Part shown: positions 26,156 through 33,181 of the stretch, piece after piece
How positions within the stretch are numbered: position 1 is the first letter of the stretch
How the letters are laid out: every line of letters begins with the position of its first letter
Assembly (NCBI RefSeq): GCF_025244925.1
Contig: NZ_CP104275.1
Location: forward strand, 744,001-808,000
Source: Arthrobacter zhaoxinii
GTDB lineage: Bacteria; Actinomycetota; Actinomycetes; Actinomycetales; Micrococcaceae
DNA length: 64,000 nt
Direction of reading: 5' to 3'
Translations under genes and position numbers: made by a program
The notes under the pieces: model-generated
The model's input: the letters and a program-made list of their open reading frames with translations, nothing else
Database searches by the model: none
What the model was told of the DNA's origin: nothing

Positions 26156-26190
26156 GCGGGGAGTGTCCCGGACTGCGGAACACTCCCCGC
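26156..26190. terminator. hairpin between terD and telA, 11-bp stem
   Basis: GCGGGGAGTGT pairs perfectly with ACACTCCCCGC around a 13-base loop, in the 95-base gap between a TerD gene and telA. In the direction of the operon it comes after the TerD stop. No U-run follows, so it may be a partial terminator or a processing site that sets higher TerD than TelA levels. Confidence 0.55.
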
Positions 26191-26213
26191 AGGGTGTAGC
26201 TGAAAGGGCGAGT

Positions 26214-26795
26214 CTAGCCCAGCTGAACACCGAAATCGGTCGCGATGCCGGCCAGTCCGGTGGCGTAGCCCTGGCCCACAGCCTTGAACTTCCATTCGCC
26301 GTTATTGCGGTACACCTCGGCGAAGATCATGGAGGTCTCCGGAGCGGCGTCCTCGCTCAGGTCGAAGCGGACAATTTCGCTGTCATTGTCCTGGTTGATC
26401 ACGCGGCAGTATGCCCCGCGGACCTGGCCGAAGTTCTGGTTCCGGACATCGGCCTGGTCGATGGAGACGACGATGACCACGCGGTCGACGTCGTCGGCCA
26501 TCTGCGACAGGTCGATCAGGATCTGCTCGTCGTCGCCTTCGCCGGCGCCCGAACGGTTGTCACCCAGGTGGGTGACGGATCCGTCCTTGGCGGCGGGCTG
26601 GTTGTAGAAGATGAAGTCGTCGGAGGACCGGACCTTGCCGTTGGGCGCGATGATCAGCGCCGAGGCGTCGAGGTCGAAGGGCTCGCCCGTGGTGGTGCGC
26701 GGGTCCCAGCCCAGACCGACGACGGCCTTCTGCAGTCCGGGATCGGTCTTGGTGAGGGAAAGGTTGTTGCCCTTGGTGAGGGTCAGACCTGCCAT
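26214..26795 (-). CDS. terD: TerD-family stress protein
   Basis: A 193-residue canonical TerD: MAGLTLTKGNNLSLTK at the start, AVVGLGWDPRT, FDLDASALII, FIFYNQPAAKDGSV, the acidic loop GEGDDEQILIDLSQM and YRNNGEWKFKAVGQGY near the end. It is about three-quarters identical by eye to the next TerD upstream, so the two arose by tandem duplication. TerD binds calcium through the acidic loops. ATG at 26795 has AAGGAG 8 bases upstream. Confidence 0.95.
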   Translation of the reverse strand: MAGLTLTKGNNLSLTKTDPGLQKAVVGLGWDPRTTTGEPFDLDASALIIAPNGKVRSSDDFIFYNQPAAKDGSVTHLGDNRSGAGEGDDEQILIDLSQMADDVDRVVIVVSIDQADVRNQNFGQVRGAYCRVINQDNDSEIVRFDLSEDAAPETSMIFAEVYRNNGEWKFKAVGQGYATGLAGIATDFGVQLG

Positions 26796-26826
26796 GGTGT
26801 TCAGCTCCTTGTAGACGTGGGGGAGA

Positions 26827-27408
26827 TTAGTCGAGGGTGATGCCGAAGTCGGTGGCAACGCCGTACAGCCCGGACGCATAGCCCTGGCCGACGGCACGGA
26901 ACTTCCATTCACCGCGGTTGCGGTAGATCTCAGCGAAGATCATGCAGGTTTCCGCTGCGGCGTCCTCGCTGAGGTCGTAGCGGACCACCTCTGCATCGGT
27001 GTCCTGGTTGACCACCCGGCAGTACGCATCGCGGACCTGCCCGAAGTTCTGGTGCCGGGCGTCCGCCTGGTCGATGGACACCACAATGACCACGCGGTCG
27101 ACGTCGTCGGTCAGGATGCTGAGGTCAATCAGGATCTGCTCGTCGTCGCCGTCGCCCTGGCCGGTGCGGTTGTCACCCTGGTGGACCACCGAGCCGTCCT
27201 TGGCGGACAGCTGATTGTAGAAAATGAAGTCGTCCTGGGAGCGCACCTTGCCGTCGGCACCGAGCAGCAGTGCGGAGGCGTCCAGGTCGAACGGATCGCC
27301 GCTGGTGGTGCGCGGATCCCAGCCCAGGCCGATGAGGGCCCGTTCCAGGCCGGGGTCAGCCTTGGACAGGGAAAGGTTGCTTCCTTTGGAAAGAGTGAGG
27401 CCGGACAA
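26827..27408 (-). CDS. terD: TerD-family stress protein
   Basis: A 193-residue canonical TerD paralogue: SGLTLSKGSNLSLSKADP, ALIGLGWDPRTTSGDPFDL, FIFYNQLSAKDGSV, GDGDDEQILIDLSIL, NRGEWKFRAVGQGY. The start is a TTG at 27408, supported by AAGGAG 7 bases upstream and by alignment with the neighbour's first residues. 31 bases separate it from the next TerD, which it closely resembles. Same predicted calcium-binding, membrane-associated stress role. Confidence 0.94.
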   Translation of the reverse strand: MSGLTLSKGSNLSLSKADPGLERALIGLGWDPRTTSGDPFDLDASALLLGADGKVRSQDDFIFYNQLSAKDGSVVHQGDNRTGQGDGDDEQILIDLSILTDDVDRVVIVVSIDQADARHQNFGQVRDAYCRVVNQDTDAEVVRYDLSEDAAAETCMIFAEIYRNRGEWKFRAVGQGYASGLYGVATDFGITLD

Positions 27409-27436
27409 GGTGCTCTCCTTACGGACGGGCGGGTGG

Positions 27437-28024
27437 TTAGAGCGTGCGGGCTGCCGTGGGGATCAGGTCCTTGACGGTGCGGCCCTGGGCGCGTTCGCCG
27501 ATGGCCTTGAAGCTCCAGCCGGAGCCTTCGCGGCCCACCTTGGCCATCACCATGGCCGTGTGGGTGCCGGCGTCGGTCAGCTGGTAGCGGGCAATCTCGG
27601 GGCTGCCGGGCGTCGAATCGTCGATCAGGCGGCAGAAGGCGTTCTGCACCTGGTCGAAGGTCTGCCGGCTGTAGCTGGAGATCACGAACACGATGTTCTG
27701 CACGGCGGGGGAGACGGCCGAGAGATCCACCAGGATGACCTCGTCATCGCCTTCGCCGGCACCGGTGAGGTTGTCGCCGGTGTGCTTCGCGGAGCCGTCC
27801 TTGCTGGCGAGCTGGCCGTACCAGACCTGGTCAACAGCGTTGCCGTTGGCGTCGAAGAAAATAGCCGAGGCATCCAGATCCACTTCGGCGGTCTTCTTGC
27901 CGAACAGCCCGCGCTTGGCCGGCGCAGCGGAATCCCAGCCCAGTCCCAGACGCGTCTTACTCAGTGCGCCGCCGTCCTTCTTCGTCAGTGAAAGCGACTG
28001 ACCTTTCTGCAGGCTCAGGCCCAT
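27437..28024 (-). CDS. TerD-family stress protein (divergent paralogue)
   Basis: A 195-residue TerD-family member: GLSLQKGQSLSLTKKDG, RLGLGWDSAAP, VDLDASAIFFD, WYGQLASKDGSAKH, GEGDDEVILVDLSAVSPAV, then SRQTFDQVQNAFCRLID. An insertion KRGLFGKKT after the GLGWD block and the loss of the usual WKFxAVGxGY ending (WSFKAIGERAQG) set it apart from its two neighbours. It is nearer to proteins named TerZ or TerX in enteric operons. It sits right after the TerC-like gene (12 bases). Confidence 0.92.
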   Translation of the reverse strand: MGLSLQKGQSLSLTKKDGGALSKTRLGLGWDSAAPAKRGLFGKKTAEVDLDASAIFFDANGNAVDQVWYGQLASKDGSAKHTGDNLTGAGEGDDEVILVDLSAVSPAVQNIVFVISSYSRQTFDQVQNAFCRLIDDSTPGSPEIARYQLTDAGTHTAMVMAKVGREGSGWSFKAIGERAQGRTVKDLIPTAARTL

Positions 28025-28036
28025 GATTCTCCCTCG

Positions 28037-29146
28037 TTAGTTTGTGTAGACAGGTTCTTTGCCTGCGCCGGACTTCGCTGCGCGCTTGTTGCGCACAATC
28101 GAGGAAGCCAGCGACGCAAGGATGAAGACGACACCGATCAGGCCGGTGAAGATCTCGTTGATCTCGATTTCGATGGTGAGCAGCAGGATGGTTGCCAGGG
28201 CGCCGATGGCCCAGTGCGCACCGTGGTCCAGGTAAACGAACTCATCCAGGGTGCCCTGCCGCACCAGGAACACGGTCAGGGACCGGACGAAGATGGCACC
28301 GATCAGGCCGAGGCCCAGAGCGATGATGATCGGGTCCGAGGTGATGGCGAAGGCGCCGATGACGCCGTCGAAGGAGAAGGACGCGTCAATGACTTCCAGG
28401 TAGAGGAAGAGCATAAAGGCGGCCTTGCCGGTGGCCTTCACGAGTTCGCCGTTGCCGGACTTCGGAGCACGTGCCTCTGCATCGTCGGCGTCGAAATCGT
28501 CGTCGCCGTCGACGTCGAACATGTCACCCAGGCCGGTGACCAGCAGGTAGGTGATCAGGCCGGCAGCGCCGGCGACGAAGACGTCGGTGGTGTGCGAGGG
28601 ATCCGAGAGGCCGCCGGCGGCCAGCAGGGCACCGAGGCCGACGATCAGGGAAGCGCCGTTGACCTTGCCGATCTTGGAGAACGGGGTTTCCAGCCAGCGC
28701 AGCCAGCGGATGTCGCGGTCTTCGAACATAAAGTCCAGGAAGAGCATCAGCAGGAACAGGCCGCCGAAGGCGGCGATCTGCGGGTGCGCCTCGTGGAGGA
28801 GGTAGCCGTAGCTGCCCGGCTCATCCGGGTCGCCCTTCTCGAGGGCCAGCTGCAGGGCTTCGATCGGGTTGATGCTGGCGGTAATGCCCACAATGACCAG
28901 CGGGAACACGATGCGCATGCCGACGACGGCGATCAGGATGCCCACGGTGAGGAACATCTTCTGCCAGAAGACACTCATTTTTTCGAGGATGCGCGCGTTG
29001 ACCACGGCATTGTCGAAGCTAAGGCTGATTTCCAGGACGCCCAGGATGGCGCAGAGGATGAGTGCCTCTACCCCGCCGTAGAAGAACGCCGTAACCAGCG
29101 CAGCGGCCGTAACAACAAACGACCAACCGAAAGTTTTGAAGAACAC
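28037..29146 (-). CDS. TerC/DUF475-family integral membrane protein
   Basis: A 369-residue protein with about nine membrane helices. It has the paired acidic signatures of the TerC superfamily: LEISLSFDNAVVNA in helix 2-3 and DASFSFDGVIGAFA in the second half, with a cytoplasmic acidic loop between (FDVDGDDDFDADDAE). DUF475 proteins are the TerC branch found beside TerD genes in actinobacteria; roles in metal (manganese or calcium) handling are proposed for the superfamily. GTG at 29146 is the first sensible start, with AAGGAG 12 bases upstream (long spacing). It is the promoter-proximal gene of the Ter operon. Confidence 0.9.
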   Translation of the reverse strand: MFFKTFGWSFVVTAAALVTAFFYGGVEALILCAILGVLEISLSFDNAVVNARILEKMSVFWQKMFLTVGILIAVVGMRIVFPLVIVGITASINPIEALQLALEKGDPDEPGSYGYLLHEAHPQIAAFGGLFLLMLFLDFMFEDRDIRWLRWLETPFSKIGKVNGASLIVGLGALLAAGGLSDPSHTTDVFVAGAAGLITYLLVTGLGDMFDVDGDDDFDADDAEARAPKSGNGELVKATGKAAFMLFLYLEVIDASFSFDGVIGAFAITSDPIIIALGLGLIGAIFVRSLTVFLVRQGTLDEFVYLDHGAHWAIGALATILLLTIEIEINEIFTGLIGVVFILASLASSIVRNKRAAKSGAGKEPVYTN

Positions 29147-29388
29147 TCTGCTTGCAGCTCCTTCAGTTCCTGCGCGCAGCCGGTGGGGGCGGGAAGGGCA
29201 AAAACCAAGTAGGGGATGGATGAATCCGAAACGAATTAGGCTTCAGTATGTCGCACCCCGGAGGCCACGGGCAACTACCCTCCGTTGGCGTCGGCGGGGA
29301 TGCCCGCGCCGATTGGCCGGTGGCACCCGCGGTCTGAAAAGATAATGGAAAGCCTGCTTACGAGGGCACCCATTTGAAGGAGGACTGC

Positions 29389-29694
29389 ATGCAGGACGAA
29401 ATGTATGGGAACGGCAATGCGGAACCGGTCATGAACATCCCGGCGGCCGACGTCGTCAGCGGCGGGGCATCCGCGGCAGCACCCGCCGAGGTGGATCCGG
29501 CCGAGGTCGCCATTCTGGCCCAGGCGGAGGACCCCGGAACAGATCCCCTTCGGCTGCAGGAGCTGGCCACCGACCATCCGCTGGCCCGGCCGGCTGTTGC
29601 CGCCAACCCGGCTGCCGGCCCGGAACTGCTCGAATGGCTGGGTGCGCTCGGCGACGCCGGCGTGAACGAAGCCCTGGCCCGCCGCGGCCGCTAA
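29389..29694 (+). CDS. small protein with variant leucine-rich-repeat-like module
   Basis: A 101-residue protein. The first 45 residues are acidic and Ala-rich. The rest forms a compact helical module: AEVAILAQAEDPGTDPLRL, QELATDHPLARPAVAANPAA and LGALGDAGVNEALARR. The same module ends the 741-residue membrane protein at 35571-37796. The pattern suits variant leucine-rich (LRV-type) repeats often annotated at the ends of actinobacterial proteins. ATG at 29389 has AAGGAGGA at good spacing. Divergent from the Ter operon, 242 bases away; the gap presumably holds both promoters. Confidence 0.75.
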   Translation: MQDEMYGNGNAEPVMNIPAADVVSGGASAAAPAEVDPAEVAILAQAEDPGTDPLRLQELATDHPLARPAVAANPAAGPELLEWLGALGDAGVNEALARRGR

Positions 29695-29707
29695 GCCGTT
29701 CTTTCCG

Positions 29708-29762
29708 CTTAAACGGAACATCCCGCTGCACGAAGCCTGTGCGGCGGGATGTTCCGTTTAAG
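29708..29762. terminator. strong bidirectional terminator, 19-bp stem
   Basis: CTTAAACGGAACATCCCGC at 29708-29726 pairs perfectly with its complement at 29744-29762 around a 17-base loop. The stem ends in A/T pairs on both sides, giving U-runs on either strand. It lies between the convergent ends of the repeat-module gene and the rskA gene and should stop both. Confidence 0.85.
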
Positions 29763-29770
29763 CCGTGCAC

Positions 29771-30568
29771 CTAGATCTCGGCGACGGCGACGAGCGGGAA
29801 AGTGGGGGTGCTGGATCCGCCCGCCGGTTCGACGGTCAGCGCCACGGCTCCGGCCCGGGCGACGTCACCGCCAAGCCAGATGCTGACGTCTCCACCGGCG
29901 AAGTGCGTATCCGGAACGGGGGTCTCGCCCTCGAGCAGCCACAACTGGTACTCCCGCCCCTCGCCGGGATCGGGCAGGGAGTCCGCAACGAACAAAGCTG
30001 CGTCTTCCTCGCGGGAAACGAACAGAGTGGCCGGGTTCCCGTTGACGTCCACGCGGTGCGTGGAAACGTCCGGTGCGGCCAGCAGCCGGTTTTCCCGGTC
30101 CTGTTCCTGCGCTGCCTGCTGCTCCTGCTGGCGCTGCTCCGACTGGGCCCCGAGGGTCCATCCGGCCACGGCGATTCCCGGAAGGAGGACCGCGGCTGCA
30201 GCTGCGGCCAGCAGGCGGCGGCCGCGGCGGCGTCGTCGTTCATCCAAGGAGACGACGGCGGCTGGCTCGCCCTGGAGGTCCGGCTGCTCTGTCCGGGGAT
30301 CCGGCTGCTCTGTCCGGGGAGCGGGCAGCGGCCGGGTGCCGTGGACGGCGGAGAGCACGGAGGCGCGCAGGGCGGGCGGGGGAGTTGAGTCCGTTCCGGC
30401 GGCCAGATCGGCGGTGACCTCCGCGTACTCGGCCAGCTCGGCCCGGCAGCGGGGGCAGTCCGCCAGATGCTGTTCGAATGCGTCCCGCTCGGCCGGTTCC
30501 AGGGCATCCACGGCGTAAAGCGGTGCCAGCTCATGGATATCCCCGCTGTTGTGGCTGTGCTCGTTCAT
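29771..30568 (-). CDS. rskA: anti-sigma-K factor RskA
   Basis: A 265-residue single-pass membrane anti-sigma factor. The N-terminal cytoplasmic domain has the zinc-type anti-sigma motif HLADCPRCRAELAEY. A basic stretch RRRRRGRRLL precedes the transmembrane helix at about residues 118-138. The extracytoplasmic domain (STHRVDVNGNPATLFVS; REYQLWLLEGETPVPD; GGDVSIWLGG) is the RskA C-terminal fold. Regulated proteolysis of RskA frees SigK. Its start overlaps the sigK stop (ATGA), the normal arrangement. Confidence 0.93.
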   Translation of the reverse strand: MNEHSHNSGDIHELAPLYAVDALEPAERDAFEQHLADCPRCRAELAEYAEVTADLAAGTDSTPPPALRASVLSAVHGTRPLPAPRTEQPDPRTEQPDLQGEPAAVVSLDERRRRRGRRLLAAAAAAVLLPGIAVAGWTLGAQSEQRQQEQQAAQEQDRENRLLAAPDVSTHRVDVNGNPATLFVSREEDAALFVADSLPDPGEGREYQLWLLEGETPVPDTHFAGGDVSIWLGGDVARAGAVALTVEPAGGSSTPTFPLVAVAEI

Positions 30569-31209
30569 GATTGACCCCCCAATGCCGACCGAAGCTTCTT
30601 CAACCCGTCCCGGATACGGGCTTTGGCCGTACCCAACGGAATATCCAGCCGTACGGCCACCTCCTGGTAGGTGAATCCCTGGTAGTAGGCGAGGGCAACC
30701 GCTTCGCGCTGGAGCGGCGTGAGTGAGCTCAGACCGTTCCGCACCTCATGGGTTTTCATGCCCTGCTCCACCTCCTGCCACGTCTGGTCCACCGGTGTTC
30801 CGGTCGTCCGCTGGTCCTCATAAGTCTGTTCCCGGTCCCGTTCGCGGGACACCTGGCGCACCCGATCGACAGCCCTGCGGTGGGCAAGGGTGCCTAACCA
30901 TCCAAGCACCGTTCCCCGGGCCGGGTCGAAGCGGGCCGACTGCTGCCAGGCCATCAGGTAAACCTCCTGGACAACTTCGGCTGCGATCTCCGGAGACCGC
31001 GTCACCCGCACCGCCAGTCCGTACACCCGGGACGACGTGGCATCGTAAAGGGCCGCGAAACCGGCCTCGTCTCCTTCCCCGCACCGCCGCACCAGCTCCG
31101 CGAGCTCGCTCCCGCGGTCATCCGGCGCGGCAGCCGGCACGGCAGCAGGTGCCGCTGCGGGCGAACGCCGGGCGGCGAAATCCGCCGGGCCACTCCCGGG
31201 GTCAGTCAT
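30565..31209 (-). CDS. sigK: ECF RNA polymerase sigma factor SigK
   Basis: A 214-residue ECF sigma factor. Region 2 spans about residues 50-120 (FAALYDATSSRVYGLA; EVVQEVYLMAWQQSARFD; VLGWLGTLAHRRAVDRVR) and region 4 about 150-210 (SSLTPLQREAVALAYY, YQEVAVRLDIPLGTAKARIR). Similarity and coupling to RskA identify SigK. In mycobacteria it drives MPT70/MPT83; here the nearest candidate targets are the divergent CHRD and sortase genes. ATG at 31209 begins a low-complexity N-terminal tail of about 35 residues; longer readings reach into the intergenic region. Confidence 0.93.
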   Translation of the reverse strand: MTDPGSGPADFAARRSPAAAPAAVPAAAPDDRGSELAELVRRCGEGDEAGFAALYDATSSRVYGLAVRVTRSPEIAAEVVQEVYLMAWQQSARFDPARGTVLGWLGTLAHRRAVDRVRQVSRERDREQTYEDQRTTGTPVDQTWQEVEQGMKTHEVRNGLSSLTPLQREAVALAYYQGFTYQEVAVRLDIPLGTAKARIRDGLKKLRSALGGQS

Positions 31210-31445
31210 GGGCTCCCACAGGTCATCCCTTCGGAGGCGGCGCCCCGCCGAGGCTACGGACGGGGATATGTTCGCTGAGAACACTGCCATACTTTCGCAC
31301 CAAGCTTCGACCCGCCCGGTGCCGCAAACCCGTGAGGAGTTCTTCATGCCCGGTGTTCGCAGCCAACCGCTTGCCGGACGGGTGCCGCTCCCGTCCCTTG
31401 CGTGCAGGTAGCCGGTACAGATTTCAAAGTATTTTTTCCCGGCAC

Positions 31446-31472
31446 CCATCCGGCAGGGGATCGGCTCCGAAC
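31446..31472 (+). promoter_or_regulatory. possible SigK-type promoter for CHRD and sortase genes
   Basis: CCATCC at 31446-31451 and CCGAAC at 31467-31472 resemble the mycobacterial SigK -35 (CCATCC) and -10 (CCGAAT) as I recall them. The spacer here is 15 bases, shorter than the 16-17 I expect. The -10 lies about 65 bases before the CHRD gene start. The remainder of the 328-base gap 31210-31537 holds no gene I can see. Confidence 0.4.
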
Positions 31473-31537
31473 CTTCCATGTCTAACCACCGATGCACACA
31501 CCACGATGTGCACACCGACACGACGAAGGAACCGATC

Positions 31538-32311
31538 ATGAACAAGAAGATGCGCCTGCTTGCCGTTCCCACCCTGGCCCTGGGTGCACTGGCCCTCTCG
31601 ACGGCCCCGGCCATGGCTCACGGCGAAGACTCCTGGTCGAGCCAGGCCACATTGAACACCATGAATAATTCCGGCACCTCCGGCCAGGCCATGGTGGAGG
31701 TACACGGCATGGAAGCCAAGGTAACGGTCAACGTTTCCGGTGCGGCAGAGACGTTCATGGACGGTCCCTTCCCGCACGCCCAGCACATCCACATCGCCGC
31801 CCAGGGCGTCTGCCCCGGGCCCGACGCCGACACGGACGGCGACGGCGTCGTCAACACCACCGAGGGCCACCCGTTCTACGGCCACATCGGCAACTCGCTC
31901 ACCACCGAAGGCGACACCAGCGCAGACTCCGCACTGGCCGTGGAGCGGTTCCCGGGCGGATCCGCCTACACGTACGAGCGCACCTTCGACCTGACGCCGG
32001 AGACCGCAGCATCGCTGAAGGACGGATCTGCAGTAGTGGTAGTCCACGGCGTGGATCCGACTCTGATGCCCGCCGCCGCGTCTGAGAAGATGTCCGACCT
32101 TGACCCGTCGCTGCCTGCCGCTGCGACCCTTCCGGCCGCCTGCGGCACCCTGGCCGGCTCACAGATGGATGCCATGCCCGAAGGCGGAGCTGACACCGGT
32201 GTGGAGGCAGCAGCCAGCAACGGCAACACTGCCGGAATTGCCGTAGCCGGCGCCGGTGTCCTGGCTCTGGGCGGCGCCGCGATGGTTCTCCGCCGTCGTG
32301 CCAACGCCTAA
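31538..32311 (+). CDS. secreted CHRD-domain protein with C-terminal membrane anchor
   Basis: A 257-residue exported protein. Signal peptide cleaves after APAMA (about residue 26). A CHRD-like domain follows (GTSGQAMVEVHGMEAKVTVN, HAQHIHIAAQGVCPG, GGSAYTYERTFDL, GSAVVVVHGVDP). The protein ends in a hydrophobic helix (GIAVAGAGVLALGGAAMVL) and RRRANA, the shape of a sorting signal, but I see no clean LPxTG before it; MPEGGADTG is the closest. A class-F sortase is the next gene. AAGGA precedes the ATG at 31538. Probably a surface protein controlled by the adjacent SigK/RskA pair. Confidence 0.85.
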   Translation: MNKKMRLLAVPTLALGALALSTAPAMAHGEDSWSSQATLNTMNNSGTSGQAMVEVHGMEAKVTVNVSGAAETFMDGPFPHAQHIHIAAQGVCPGPDADTDGDGVVNTTEGHPFYGHIGNSLTTEGDTSADSALAVERFPGGSAYTYERTFDLTPETAASLKDGSAVVVVHGVDPTLMPAAASEKMSDLDPSLPAAATLPAACGTLAGSQMDAMPEGGADTGVEAAASNGNTAGIAVAGAGVLALGGAAMVLRRRANA

Positions 32312-32340
32312 GACCGAACCTCGCTGAAGCGCCGATTCCC

Positions 32341-33018
32341 ATGACGGCATCCAGCCACGGCCGCCGCGCAGGACTGATGTCCTGCGCGGCGTCCGCGCTT
32401 CTCCTGCTCTCCGGGTGCACCGGCACAGCCAGCCCGGAGGCCGGAGCACCCACGGGTACAACGACGGCGTCCCCGTCGATCACACCGTCCCCGTCGCTTC
32501 CGCCGGGCCCGGCCCCCGATCCCAGCCAGTCCGCCGCCCCGGCAGCGGATCAGCCACCGGTCCTGGCCCCGTCCGCCCCCGTGTCCTTGTCCATCCCGGC
32601 CACCGGCACCGACTCCACGCTCCTGCACCTGGGGCTGCGGGAGGACGGTTCCCTCGACGTTCCGCCGGAGCAGCCGGGCTCGCCGGCGAGCTGGTACACG
32701 GGCTCGCCCACTCCCGGGGAACGCGGCCCTGCGGTCCTGCTGGGTCACGTCAACGCCACTGACGGCGGTGAGGGCGTCTTTGCGGGCCTGCGTACCTTGA
32801 AGCCCGGTGACCGGCTCGAAATTGCTCGGGAAGACGGGACCACGGCGGCGTTCGTCGTTGACCGCGGGGAACAGTACGGCAAGGATACGTTCCCGACGCT
32901 TGAGGTTTACGGAAACACACCCGGCGCGGAACTCCGCCTCGTCACCTGCGACGGCTTCGACCCCGCGACCGGAACCTTCGACGACAACTACGTCGTGTAC
33001 GCAACCCTCGCCCGCTGA
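32341..33018 (+). CDS. class F sortase
   Basis: A 225-residue sortase. An N-terminal hydrophobic segment ends in LLSGC, which also reads as a lipobox, so it may be lipid-anchored. A Pro/Ser/Thr linker to about residue 80 precedes the catalytic fold: VSLSIPATGTDSTLLHLGL, SWYTGSPTPGERGPAVLLGH (catalytic His), LKPGDRLEIAR and LVTCDGFDPATG (catalytic Cys). The catalytic Arg expected in the last strand is not obvious (FDDNYVVYATLAR), so activity should be checked. It follows the CHRD gene by 29 bases and likely anchors or processes it. Confidence 0.88.
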   Translation: MTASSHGRRAGLMSCAASALLLLSGCTGTASPEAGAPTGTTTASPSITPSPSLPPGPAPDPSQSAAPAADQPPVLAPSAPVSLSIPATGTDSTLLHLGLREDGSLDVPPEQPGSPASWYTGSPTPGERGPAVLLGHVNATDGGEGVFAGLRTLKPGDRLEIAREDGTTAAFVVDRGEQYGKDTFPTLEVYGNTPGAELRLVTCDGFDPATGTFDDNYVVYATLAR

Positions 33019-33020
33019 AC

Positions 33021-33048
33021 CTGTCCCTCCTGGCCGCAGGAGGGACAG
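33021..33048. terminator. hairpin, 12-bp perfect stem, GCCG loop
   Basis: CTGTCCCTCCTG pairs perfectly with CAGGAGGGACAG, beginning 2 bases after the sortase stop. Likely terminator of the CHRD-sortase transcript, although no U-run follows. Confidence 0.7.
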
Positions 33049-33181
33049 CGTCGGATACCCCCTCTCCCGTCCCGTAGCCCGGCCTGGCTGCGTGCTAGGG
33101 TCATGTGCGATACGTATCTGTTGGCTCGGGGGGGACCATCACTTACTCCTTCCCGGGTCCTCGCTGACACCTGGGGGAGTC

